Shown: one piece after another, positions 1 through 11,437 of the stretch | Numbering within the stretch: the first letter of the stretch is position 1 | Layout: every line of letters begins with the position of its first letter | From: Chenopodium formosanum | Lineage: Eukaryota > Streptophyta > Magnoliopsida > Caryophyllales > Amaranthaceae | Length of the DNA: 64,000 nucleotides | NCBI GenBank assembly: GCA_024500155.1 | Contig: CM044871.1 | Coordinates: forward strand, 31,928,728-31,992,727 | Direction: 5' to 3' | Program-made: the position numbers and the translations under genes | The notes under the pieces: model-generated | Told to the model about the DNA's origin: nothing | The model's input: the letters and a program-made list of their open reading frames with translations, nothing else | The model's database searches: none

Positions 1-504
1 GGATACTTGAGGGTAGGGTTCCCTCAACTCTCAAGAGCCTAGCTCGTAAAAAAAATGGAAAATTAAATGGCCATCTCCCTTTTCGTTCACACAAATTTTT
101 GTTTGTGGCTGTCCACATGGTGTGGTCAGCATACATAACGTGCCCAAGGTTTTGAAGCCCAAAATATAACGGACTTGATGTAAAAAATAACAGACCCGTT
201 TGGTGCCCCGTTATTTTTTATTTACAACCGTTTTATTTGAAATTGTGTTTTTGTATCTCTTTTCTCAAACCGCCATTATTATAGAGTTGTCTCTTCAATC
301 AACCGCCATTATCACATTTTTTTCTATTTTCTCTCTCATCTTGCAATTTTCTCTCTCTAAATTCTTTACTTTCTTTCTTGCTTTGCCTTCGTCTTGTGTT
401 TAACTTGTTATTTTCTGTGTTTTTGTGTCATCTAAGTTTATAATTCTGATTCAAAATGGTTAAATTGAAGATTATCAATCGCAAAGGAAAGAAAGGATCG
501 TCTT
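1..504 (+). other. Left flank with possible interrupted gene start
   Basis: AT-rich sequence with a CT-rich stretch from about 270 to 450 that looks like a plant 5' untranslated region. An ATG at 456 opens a 16-codon lysine-rich reading frame (starting MVKLKIINRK) that runs straight into the LTR at 505, where it stops. This is what a gene start disrupted by the retrotransposon would look like, but so short a frame can occur by chance. The low-complexity frame at 200-403 is not convincing as a gene. No transposon end is recognised to the left. Confidence 0.3.
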
Positions 505-2392
505 TGTAGACACCCATTTGTGTCTCCCCAAAACCAAACCCGGTGATGAGTACCTTTCACGTCGAATCATAATTTGAAGTGAAAGTGTGGAAAGTCTGGT
601 GTTGCGGTTAGTTTTTAATTCTTTTCTTTCTCTCTGTTTTTGAAAACCTATTTTATGAAAATAGCCGATCCAGTTTAGTTTGGTCCGTGGCAAGGGTCCA
701 ATAATAGTGTAGTTGGATCGGGTTTGAAAAGAGCTTTCCAACGATATATTATAGGCCCAATTCCGATGAATAATGAGGAAGTTATGGCCAAATTACTAAA
801 CTGAGCCCAGTTTGATTTTTATATGCGGCTCAATGATTTAGAGGAGGGCCTATTATGATTTATCATTCCTAATGCAATTAGGATTGATTATAATATTCTA
901 GAATCTTCTAGGAGGTTCTTTTAAATCCTAATGTGATTAGCATTGATAATTGAGTTTTAAGAGTTTTATTTAGAATAAAAGAAGTGTTTTTAAGGAAATT
1001 ACAGTTTTACCCTTCGTGCGCCTAAATTTTATCAAAATATGAAAACGTGTGGAAAAACTATCTGCAGTGCCGCACTACAGGCTGTTTCCTGGCGACTGGC
1101 CTGGCGTCGCGACGACACGTCTATCGCTTGGCGACAGGCTTTGTCGTTTGGCGACAGGGACGTGTTTGGCGACAACGTCGTGTTTTATTCTTTTCGAAAC
1201 TCTGATTCTTTTTTATCATATCCGACTGATTTTCGTTATAAATAGCCTCCTAAAACCTCCGTTTTCAATCACCAACTCTCATAAAGAAATTCTTGGTACT
1301 CTCTCTCTTTTTTCTAAACTAGCCTTTTACATACAAAATTCCGCATTCACAAGATCTAGACACACCTAGTCAAGTTCGAAGTTGCCTTTGCCCTAGACGT
1401 GAAAGGTTATATGTTTGAGGGTTTGGTCCCAAATCTAGTCTAAACTTTCTTAATCAATTATTTAGTTTGATTGTCTTGATTTATTATTTTCCTTGAAGTT
1501 ACTAACGCGTGTATTTTGTTATTAAAAAGAGATACGAGACATCCAAGTAAGTACTTTAATTGCTGTAATTGATATTATGATAAAGAAATCATGCTTAGGT
1601 TGTTATTTTGCTTCCTAGTATCATGTTTAGGGTAACAACTAAATTCCTAATATCAAGTTTGATTGTTGTGATGCTTATTATTGTCTTTCTTAATAGCATG
1701 TTAGTATCATATTAGGGCTAAAGCTTTTATCTTTGATGTTTAGTGACATGCTAGGGTTTGTTATTAATCTTGTTAGTATCATGCCTAGGAACTTTCTATT
1801 AATATTATGCTTTAACATGATTATGATTTTGATTATTATGATGATTATTTTTATGATTGTTATTATGTTGCTTGATTATATTTATTGGTATTGCTTGATC
1901 ACGCCTTTTATGCATGTTTAAAGGGAATTTGTACTTGTAATCACGCTTAATAAGATAATTAATAATCTTGTTTAAGGTTAATATGATTATAATTCAAGTG
2001 ATCGCCAATAGTAGTTTTATTTGTGCATTAATATTCAATCAACATAGATAAACAGGTTTAGGGTTAATTTATTGATTGCATGTTAGTCAGAAAGCGCACA
2101 TGAATACGAGAAGAATAAAGTAGAGACCTATTATTAGGACAGGTTCTTTCTTTTTTAGATTGGATTTGTACCTTCATCCCCGAACTTCCAGTCTTGGTTC
2201 CAGACCTATTGGAGTTAACGATCTCTTGGATCGTTAAGGGGTGTAACCTTCACCCTGTGAACGGTTTACAAGTTCCTAAAACTTGTTGGCGACTCTTTTG
2301 ATCTAGCTTCTTTCCCTTTGGACTCCACCATGCTTAAGTGTATGATCACAGTGGGGTTCAAGTTTGGGGTAATGCTTGAAATATTCCCTACA
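505..2392 (+). repeat. 5' LTR of gypsy element 1
   Basis: It starts TGTAGACACC and ends ATTCCCTACA, directly followed by the primer site. The same sequence recurs at 15179, 22862, 29112 and 39868 (plus strand) and 35736-37586 (minus strand). U3 holds a GC-rich palindrome cluster at about 1055-1170 and a TATA box at 1237-1245 (TATAAATAG), so transcription should begin near 1270. The region from about 1800 to 1875 is an AT-rich, variable run of GATTAT-like units that differs in every copy. Near the 3' end TTGGCGACTC (2286-2295) repeats the first half of the primer site. Confidence 0.92.
1055..1245 (+). promoter_or_regulatory. LTR U3 promoter: palindrome cluster plus TATA box
   Basis: The cluster has repeated GGCGACA/TGTCGC words (for example TTGGCGACAGG twice) in otherwise AT-rich DNA. 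It is followed about 70-180 bp later by TATAAATAG at 1237-1245. Every gypsy LTR here has the same arrangement, but the exact bases of the cluster differ between copies. The TATA assignment rests on sequence and on the usual LTR layout; the start site is inferred. Confidence 0.7.
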
Positions 2393-4025
2393 GTTTTTGG
2401 CGACTCAACTGGGGAGGATTTCTATTTTAATTCCTGAAATTTATTTCGGCAATAATTTAGAATGAGTGGATGAGACTCGCAAAGTTCTAAGTATTTCATG
2501 TGCGTAATTTTGATTAACATTATTGTCATATGCATAAAAAATATCTCATTGGAAAGACCATCCGTAATGAGTTAAAAACATAGGATTTTTTACACGTAGG
2601 AAATTTGAGGAATATCTTTCACAACTAGGATCAAAATAATGTTGCGAAAAACTGGAAAATTTTACGAACATAGAAAGCTGCTGAGGCATGTAGGATTTGG
2701 CGTCTAGCAAACAGAGCCTGTCGCCGAGCGACGATTCTGTCGCCAGGCGACAGGGCTATATCGCGGCGACAGTCCCTGTTGGCTGGCGCCGCGTTCTTCT
2801 AATACCGAGCCAGAAATACGAGTTCTAATTTCGACCGGTTTTAGCACTGTTGGCTCGATTCTACTTCCTGATTGAGTTTTTTTTTTCTCTTTTTTCTAAA
2901 ACCCTCTGGGAATTCATGCTCCATCTACCCGATTGAACGCTCTGAGCAACAAAGGGTACATCCTAGAATGTTGAATTCACCAAACCATGGAAGCGAGTTT
3001 AACTCACGGGTCCCATCCACTCGCGCCAACCCTTCCAAAGGTAAGGCTTCCGCGCGGTGCATCCGGACTCATAACCATGGACCCTATTTGACTAACCTAT
3101 ATCTCGAACTTTAGAGAACTAGAGCCATGGTTAGGTTGCAAACTCATTGCATCATATTGTGCCTACTTGACTAATTGTGCATTATTTGTTGTGCATACTC
3201 TATGTGTTTTTCCTAACCGTTTGTTTGACTTGTGTTTAAGCCTTAAATAAACTAATTACTGACTAAAAGGACTTTGCCTAATTAATTAATTAATTAATTA
3301 ATTTGAGTAATTAAAGTCTAATAATTTAATCAGAATCGACTTAGTGCGACTTTAGGCATGTCCCGTAGAGTAAAAATACTGAAAGCAATCCCAGATTAAT
3401 GCTCCAGTAATGGCGCAAAAATTTGGACTGCAGCGCCACACGCTGCTGTGCAACGCCGAGCGACAATTCTGTCGTTTAGCGCTGCAGTGCAGTGTGCGGC
3501 GACAGTTCAACATTTTTCTCGAGTCATCACGACGAGTCTAATTAAACAATTTGCTAATCAACTCGATTATTTTGTTGATAACAATACCTTTGTTTAGTCC
3601 TTAATTGAGTCTAGGCACTAAGTCCCATGGTCTTACACAAGAGTCAAAGCATGTCACTTGCACCCACAAATAAAGCACACACTAATATGTATGTACACTT
3701 TGACCATGTCTAGAGAGTCTTGTATGCGCGTGATTTCCGTCATTTTTTTAGGGGGGTAAGTCGAATATTAATCCTCCAATTAAACCACTTGTTTGAACCC
3801 ATATACTTGATTCCAAAAAATATACACCCTTTTTTTGTTTTTTTTTTCTATTTCTTTATAAACCCATAAAGTCAAAGTCATTTTGAGTCAAGTCATTAAA
3901 ATAAAAATGGTTTAATTTACAGCTCGTGGTCAAGAAAGGAAGGACGTTTAATAAAAGACAACCTTTTCGTTCAAGTACAACTTTTTGACAAAACAATCGC
4001 TCGAAAAAGGAAAGCCAAGAAGATA
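2393..4025 (+). other. Leader of gypsy element 1
   Basis: This 1.6 kb untranslated leader has conserved blocks shared with the other three gypsy elements. They are GC-rich palindrome clusters (2700-2790 and 3420-3510), a block around 2900-3190 that is well kept in all copies, a TAAT microsatellite (about 3280-3301), and the CCGTCATTT...GGGGGGTAAG block (3734-3770). A donor-like AAAG/GTAAGGC near 3040 and an acceptor-like TTTAATTTACAG about 100 bp before gag suggest a leader intron. The 80-residue frame at 2872-3114 is not kept as a protein in the other copies, so I do not call it a gene. Confidence 0.6.
2398..2415 (+). other. Primer binding site, tRNA-Arg type
   Basis: TGGCGACTCAACTGGGGA lies 5 bp after the LTR end. 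With one difference (CAA for CCA) it is the complement of the 3' end of plant tRNA-Arg(ACG), as I recall it (...CCCCAGTGGAGTCGCCA). The other copies at 17390, 51545 and 35730 (minus) carry the exact CCA form. Use of a tRNA-Arg primer is a known trait of Ogre-like elements. Confidence 0.8.
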
Positions 4026-4610
4026 ATGGCGAGTCAAGAAGAAGTTAATGAGCTCAATAAGCAAATGGCTGGTGTTACTGAACTACTAAAGACTTTAACC
4101 CTCCAAATTAATGACCCTGTGAAACAACAACAAATGGAGCTCATGCAAGAAAGCTTGAGCAAGATATCTAATGATTACAGGTTCCAGGGCATTAGTTTAG
4201 AAGGGGTCTCGATGGACAAGGAGCTTCTTCCGTAGAAGTTCAACGCCAACGACATCCCAAAATTCAAGGCAACTGATAACCCTTACTTTTATTTAAGAGC
4301 TTTTGAAACAATAATGAATATTAAGGGTATTGATAGAATAGTATTTCATTTTTTATTTTCCTTATCTCTTGAAAGCGTTGCCAACAATGGTTCTTCTCCC
4401 TTGACAAAGAGAAAACCTCTACTTGGGAATCAAGTGTAAACGCTTTCATTGATTGGTATAAATGCAATATTCAAGTTGAAACGGATCATAGGGAACTTGA
4501 AATACTTAAACAGAAAGAGATGAAGGTTTCACTTCTTTCTTCAATAAATGTAGAGAAACCTATGCTAGGATGATTGAAGTACTGAGTGAAAAGGAATCTG
4601 TGAGGTTGTT
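4026..4610 (+). pseudogene. gag N-terminal part, element 1
   Basis: It begins MASQEEVNELNKQMAG, close to the gag proteins at 53236 and 34207 (minus). Gag forms the virus-like particle that packages the element RNA. The frame is open to 4232, where CAG has become TAG (4233-4235). Further gag sequence (region corresponding to the FHLRAFET and STWE stretches) continues with frameshifts until it is cut at 4610 by a solo LTR. The C-terminal half resumes at 7131. It cannot make a full protein. Confidence 0.85.
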
Positions 4611-7130
4611 TGTAATCCCCCATATTTTTAAAATATATTATAAATGAAATTATACATTATTTATAATATTTATTTGTATTTTTCCGGAATTTAATTTCAA
4701 AAGTTTCAATTTTTAATTTTGGGTCGAAAATTATTTTGGTACAAATTTTTATACATACCTTCATTCTATAATTTATGTTCAACAAACAAACCTAACCCAC
4801 TTTACTTACTTAATTGGCCCATTAATTTTGAGGCCCAATTTTACTACTTACCCTACACCACTCTCTCTCCTATAAATACCCCATACATCCCCAAATTTTC
4901 CCCACACAAAAGGTTAGTTGTTTTATTTTCCCTTTATTTTATTTATTTCCTTTTTCCTTTATTTTATTTTCTTTTCTTTCCCTTTTTTTTTTTCTTTCTT
5001 TTCTTTCTTTTCTTTTCCTCCTCCTTCCTACGTGAGAAGCTGCTGCCGCCTGCTGCCCGCCACCACCGCCGGTCGCCGGTCACCGCCCACCACCGCCGGT
5101 CGCTGGTCACCGCCCACCACCACCGGCGACCCACCAGCGGCCCAGCCGTGGCCCACCATGGTTGCCCCTCTCTCTCTCCTTTGTTTTATTTCATTTATGC
5201 TTAATGTTTGATTAATTAGTTTTGGGTTTTGATTTTATAGTATAAAGTTTATATTTTTAGTATCAAAATCATGTTTTTGATGTTTTAAACTAATAATTTC
5301 AGATTATAATTGTTGTTATAATTTTCGGATTTTATAATTTTAAAACCTAGGGTTTCAATTTATTTAATTTGGGATTTTAGGGTTCTTATGACTAATTAAA
5401 TTGGGGCTTTTGTTCCTATTGCATTTCTAATGATTAATTAAGCATAAAAACATGTTTTTAATGAAGTTTTAAGGAGTTTTAATCTAAATTATTATGCTGG
5501 AAATTTTGTTAAGTATTAATTTATTGTTGTTGGTTTGTTTTCTAGGAAGTGATTATTTCTTAGGAGACTTTTAAGTGATTAAAAGTGGCACAAAGGATTG
5601 TTTATACGAGGTACGTACATGTCTACTTCGTTGTAAGTAGTATCATGTTTAGGTACCAAAGAAAAGAACTTAGTTTCATGATTAGAGAACACTTGGATGA
5701 AAATTGTTTGGTTGTACATTTAATTAATTCATGTGCTTATGTTTATGAGACATGTTTTGGTGAATTGATTATGTTTGTATAGAATTATGGATGCAAACAT
5801 GTTGAATTATATTGGATTAATTGTTTGTATGAAATGTTGATACAAGCATAATTTTATTGGATTGGTTTGTTAACCACATTTGGATTATTAAAGGATTGGA
5901 ATTGAATGGTTTAAGTGGAATGAATTTATTAATTATTCCACAAGGTTGTTATTTATTTTATTTATTACTCAATCATGACTCGTTAGTATGTTGAGTAAAG
6001 GTGGATTAAGCTGAATGGATAGGTGAGTTGACTATGTTCAACAATTTTGGATAATTTGGAAGTTAATGAAATTAAAGGTCAATTTGTGATGTGATCACCA
6101 TTGTACTAAATAAGATTAAAAGTAAATTTATGTATGGTCTATTTGATTGAGTCGGCTATTAATTAAAATTGTAATCACGTAAAGTGAAACATGGATGAGC
6201 AATAAAACTCTAGAAAGCGTGCACCTCTAGAGTATTGACAATTATGGGTTAGGGTACACGGTGGTAGCCCGTGGCTTTTCGAGGCTTGTTTGATCAACAT
6301 GTCCTCTTTTCTTTTGGTATTTACATTTTATTTTATAATGAAAGTTAGATGGGATCATAGACTAACTTTGTGAGAATGGAGTCGCGCCCATTCTTGCATC
6401 GCGCTAAACTTTTATTTTAAATGGTCATTTAGGACCAAAATGATTTGATGGATTGGACAACCTCGTCTATTGCTTACTCCAAACTAAATCAATCAAATTA
6501 AATATATAGAGTCGAGTGTTTAGAATTGGTTAGAAAGTATATTGAGTCAATTGAATTGTTTAAGTGTGGAGTCTTGATTAATGAATTCAAGTTGTATGCT
6601 TATTTACTTTAATTAGTTGAGCATGTCAGGTTTTGTGCGTTGTAGCTTGTATGTACTCAGCTTTGCTGATTGCGTTCTTTTGTGTGTTTTCTTTTGGTCA
6701 TGGCCTTCGCCTTTCAATGACCATGTGATGATCCAATTATTACACTTGTATTATTGGGGAGCAGTATTGCGCAGGTTAGCTTGATGATGTGAAGTTCGGG
6801 GATTTGACATATGCATTGTCAAGGGATTGGTGTGATTGAGAGTATTCGTTCTTTGTATTGAACTTATTTATGTTTTACTACTTTAATTATGTTTTGGGAC
6901 TTTGATTATTGGTTTGGTTTTAAATAAGGGCCTTTATGGTTCCAATTTGTAAGCTTTGACTTATTGATTTTCTAAATTATGTTATTTTAAAGACTAAAGT
7001 TTGATTTTCCGCTGCGATACTTTGTTAAAGCCTTAACGTTTTAACACGTGGCGGTAACATGCCAATGGTTCTCCTCTATTTTTATTTAAAGTAAGTGGTT
7101 TGGAAAAGGGAGAATTATTGGGGTGTTACA
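4611..7130 (+). mobile_element. Solo LTR, probably Tekay/Del-type chromovirus
   Basis: A 2520 bp sequence starts TGTAATCCCCC and ends GGGGTGTTACA, flanked by the 5 bp target duplication TTGTT (4606-4610 and 7131-7135). It sits exactly inside a gag codon run that continues on both sides. The TGTAA...CCCC / GGGGTGTTACA ends and the length fit the long LTRs of plant Tekay/Del chromoviruses; that lineage is inferred from memory of the family. A TATA box (CTATAAATACC) lies near 4870. No primer site or coding sequence is present, so it is a solo LTR left by LTR-LTR recombination. The proline/phenylalanine-rich frames at 4719-5211 are low-complexity LTR sequence. Confidence 0.85.
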
Positions 7131-9194
7131 TTGTTTATCAAGAACCTCCAAGAAAAGTACTCCAAGCATCTTAAGTACCAAAACAATCTACACACCTTCA
7201 AGGCCGTCTATGATATTGGGATTAACATTGAAGACGACCTTGCTAAACAAAAAACTGCTAACAATAATTCCAACAGTGGCTGGAAAGGCAAGAAGAACGA
7301 CAATCCTTCTTCTTCCAAAACCACCCACTCAAATAATGTTAGCACCTTTAATTTGAGTGAAGTCCTTGCTATGAACAACCAAGGACAAAAGAAACCATTT
7401 AGGAGGAATTTTACTCCTATTGGTATGAGTTATGACACCGCATTCGATCGACTGAATGCAAAAGGTCTTATAACTCCTATTGGACCATTTGGGGACCCAG
7501 CAGTTGAAAAGAGGACAGCTTATTGGAACCCCAATGCACACTGAAAATATCACCAAGGTAGGGGACATCTCACTGAGAATTGTTGGAAGCTTAAGGAAGC
7601 TATCCAAGATTTAATTGATAACAACAAACTACCATTGCCCCTTGCAAGTAAGAAGCCAAGCATCAACAATGCACCTCTCTCCGATTCCTTGGCCTTCTCT
7701 GATGAGGAAAACCATATTGATCCCTCGTCTCTCATCAAAACTGTCGAAGAAATTCATGCTATCGAAGAAGAAGAGGAAACCTTTTTTGATGCCATGGATG
7801 ATTTTCCTTCCGAATAAGAACTTGCAACTAAGGAAGAAGTGAAAATTCTTATATGGTCAATGTGGGAGGAAATAGAATTACTACATGAAGCTATTGAATT
7901 ATCAAAGAAACAAGGAGAGGAACTTCAGAGCAAGTATGCTAAAGTTCCACCCATGAAGAAGAAAACATTCCCTCTCCAAGTAACTGACACACCTAAGAAG
8001 AGTAATAAACTCTATACTCCAATTCGGACTTCCTATGCTAAAATGTTCAAAATGCTCTCCGAGAATGGTAAGGTCAAACCTCTCGAACCGAGACCATTTG
8101 AATCACTAAAGAGGACAAACAGGTTCAGAAGATGTTGATGATAAGAAGCTAGTTCAAATCCCACAAGAACAAGACATAAGCATTAATGAGGTTTTGGACA
8201 TCGATGATGAAGACGTCTACCTAAAAGACATGGAAGAACCTCCACTTTCAATGTCATATTCAATAGGGGATTTTTGGGATGAAGAGGATTCACCCATACA
8301 AATCCTCACAAGATCCGGGAGAATGCAACCTCCCATCTCCACACAACCCATGCCTACCGTGCAACAAGTTCCCATACATATTATAGAGGACAATGATATT
8401 GTCAAACAATTTAAGAAGACTAAGGTCGAAATGAAACGTATGGAAACTTCTAGCTACATCCCGAGAACATAGGTTGGAGTAATGAATGCCTTGGATAAGA
8501 CAGGGATAGATTCCGACACCACTCCTGAGGGGTTGGCTAACTTCCTACGAGTGATCATCCTAGTCCTATCAACTTGATCACTTTTTCTGACAAAGATTTA
8601 CCTCCAGAAGGTGACAAGCATTACAAGGCACTAAATCTCATAGTAGTCTGCAAGAGGATGAACGTCCCAATAACTCTTGTAGACAACGGATCGGCAATTA
8701 GTTTCTGTCCACTCAGAACTGCGAGGATGTTAGGCATAAGGGATGAAGACTTAACCCCGTCAACACAAGGAATAAGAGCCTACGACAATACTTGTCGCCA
8801 AGCTCTTGGAAAAATCATTATGAATGTAATGGCAGGAGCAATAGAACATGACACTACTTTCCAAGTGGTAGATATCAAGGCTTCCTTCAACTTATTGTTG
8901 GGATGCCATGACCTCAAGGCCATCCCTTCATCTCTTAACCAACAGGTAAAAGCCATAGTTGGAGGAATCCCTATCACAATCGATGCTTCACCTATGAGGA
9001 TTAAAGCCGTTGAAAATCCGATCATTATTGTGGAGTACGATGAGGATGATGAAGACTTGTGGGGCTTTAATGAAGAGGTCTCCTTAATCAAGGAGGATGA
9101 AAGGACCCCTCTTTGTCACGACCCTCACTACAATATGACAGTAAATGCTATTCTCAAGAGGCAGAGACACTATCCTGGAATGACTCTAGGAAAG
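7131..9194 (+). pseudogene. gag C-terminal part and protease, element 1
   Basis: Gag resumes with FIKNLQEKYSKHLKYQNN. The first zinc knuckle (H*KYHQGRGH...C) has lost its first cysteine to a stop at 7542-7544. The second knuckle, present in element 2 at about 54838, has been removed by a small deletion near 8115. The protease domain follows, with the catalytic triplet in LVDNGSAIS at about 8682 and an LLLG motif near 8893. It would cleave the polyprotein. Several frames cover the region (7545-7817, 7839-8138, 8194-8472, 8574-9215), so it is broken throughout. Confidence 0.85.
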
Positions 9195-10283
9195 AAAAAG
9201 GAGATAGCAAAATAAATGGAATTACCTGGCCTCCCTAAATTAGATACTTTCAGACTTGGTTTCGAACCGACTTGGGAAGATCTTAAGCGAGCCCAGGAAA
9301 GGTCTAAGGCGCGTAGGAACGCTCGCACCCAAAAGAAAGCAATCCCAATGGATCGGTATCCTCTTAACCTCAATGGACAATTCATAAGGGAAGGAGAGGA
9401 CTATCCATGTTATGAATTTCCCGAACCTTTTGTTGTAAATGGCATAAGGCAACCTGGGTTCGAAATCTTTCTAGATTGGTACTTTCTAGATGAGATCCCA
9501 ACTCCTATTCACAAGGAGAAAGCACCCCGATGCTTTGACTTTGATGTCATGGGACTACTCTTTGGGCGTGAAAAAGATGAGCCAAAATATGCAGAGGATA
9601 ATTCCTCACTCATCCAAACGGTCCTACAAAGCGAGAACTTTGACCCTTCAAAGCTTATCACTCCAGCGGAAGATTTAGTGCAAGGATGGAGCAAGACGGT
9701 CAAGGTGACTACTCCGAGTGGAAGAAAAATCTCGATAACAACAGGGCAAGGACCAATGTTTGAAGAGTCGTCTGATTCAGAGTCAGAGTCAGAGTCAGAG
9801 TCTTTTCCTGTAGAGTCTTCCAAATCTTTAGCTATAGCATCCCCTGTTTTTAACTCTTCTATTTCTACTCCTAGGATATTTAGTAATCAAGTCCCTGAGG
9901 ACATTTCCCTGTTCGATGTAATGATTTCAGAATTTAATAATATGTCTTCTTCCTCTTACTCCTCGTGTTTTTCATTAACCCAAGATGACGAGCATTGCTT
10001 AACTAACAATGAAAAAGACAAAGAAATTATTAAAGCCATGGAAACACTTGAAAAGAAAACACCGATAATTGAGGATACTGAGACGGTTGATATCTCAAAT
10101 GATTCAACCATCAAAAGAGAAGTTAAAATCGAATTAACGCTTAATAAACAAGAAAGAACCAATTTAATTAATCTACTCAAAGAATTTATCGATGTATTTG
10201 CTTGGTCATATGAAGATATGCCACGCATTAATAGAGAAATAACTCAACACATTATACCACTAATTACAGGAATGAACCTGTAA
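9195..10283 (+). pseudogene. Protease-RT linker of polyprotein, element 1
   Basis: About 355 residues between protease and RT have no catalytic domain that I can recognise. Features are a conserved PCYEFPEPFVVNGIRQPGF stretch, an acidic serine/glutamate run (SDSESESESES, encoded by GAGTCA repeats at about 9775-9802), and the RT approach LINLLKEFIDVFAWSYEDMP. The same linker is at 56084-57000 in element 2. It is open from 9216 to 10283, then a frameshift at about 10280 breaks it before the RT. Confidence 0.75.
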
Positions 10284-11430
10284 AACAAAAGCTGCGTCGA
10301 ATGAAACCCAATGTATCTCTTAAAATAAAAGAAGATAAAAAACAAATAACTGCAGGTTTTATCAGGGTATCCAAATACCCCGAATGGGTAGCAAATGTGG
10401 TCCTAGATCCAAAGAAGGATGGAAGGGAAAGAATGTGTGTCGACTATCTAGATTTCAACAAGGCGAGTCCAAAGGACGACTTCCCTTTACCACACATCGA
10501 TATTCTAGTTGATAATACAACAAATCATGCGCTTCTCTCATTCATGGATGGATACGCAGGATACAATCAAATTCTCATGGCAAAAGAAGACATGGAGAAA
10601 ACAACATTCATTACACCATGGGGTACTTATTGTTACACGGTAATGCCATTCGGGTTGAAAAACGCGGGTGCTACTTACTAACGAGCAGCGACTGCCCTAC
10701 TCCATGACATGATGCACAAAGAGGTTGAAGTGTATGTAGAAGATATGATTGTCAAATCAAAAGATCGTCCAGGACATCAAGTAGCCTTAAGAAAATTCTT
10801 CGAAAAGCTAAGAAAATACAACATGAGGTTGAATCCATCTAAATGTGTCATATGCTCTAGAGGAATAGAGATAGACCCAACCAAGATCAAGGCGATTATG
10901 TCAATGCCTCCGCCCAAAATCGAGAAACAAATTCGAGGATTTATTGGCCGGTTGCAATATATAAGTAGGTTCATATCGAAATTAACAACGATATGCAAAC
11001 CAATATTCAAGAAGCTCAAAAATAATGTGCCAGTAATATGGGACGATGAGTGTCAAAAAGCCTTTGAGAAGATCAAAGCCTATCTCGCAAATCCTCCTGT
11101 ATTAGCGCTAGCACTCCCAAGGATCCCTCTTAGGTTGTACTTAACAATCACCAAGGAGACAATGGGGGCTATTCTTGCACAAGAAGTAGAAGGTAAAGAA
11201 AACGCAATTTACTATTTAAGCAAAAAGATGCTCGAGTGTGAAGTACGCTATACATCGCTTGAGAAATTGTGCCTCGCATTGGTGTGGGCTACAACCAAGC
11301 TAAGACATTACATGCTTGTGCACACAATCTTTGTAGTTTCTCGAATGGATACACTTAAGTATCTATTCAAAAAGTCTACACTCAATGGGCGCATATCAAG
11401 GTGGATAGTCAATTTAGCCTAGTTCGATGT
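10284..11430 (+). pseudogene. Reverse transcriptase and first RNase H, element 1
   Basis: RT motifs are in order: WVANVVLDPKKDGRERMCVD, the PLPHIDILVD stretch, FITPWGTYCYTVMPFGLKN, then the active-site box. The box reads YVED (about 10733-10744) where the family has YVDD, so a catalytic aspartate is changed. A 39 bp deletion after SKC removes the segment corresponding to AFGVTSGKLLGYV. The RT-linked RNase H follows (YYLSKKML...TSLEKLCLALVWATTKLRHY). The CAG at 11420 is TAG. It is non-functional. Confidence 0.88.
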
Positions 11431-11437
11431 AATATTC

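Noticed and set aside
2398..2415. Primer site considered as part of a tRNA gene
   Set aside because: Only the 18-base 3' complement is present; there is no cloverleaf, and it recurs next to each LTR.
4719..5211. Overlapping 161- and 97-codon frames
   Set aside because: Low-complexity T-rich and CACC-rich sequence just after the TATA box of a solo LTR; no domain and no conservation elsewhere in the window.
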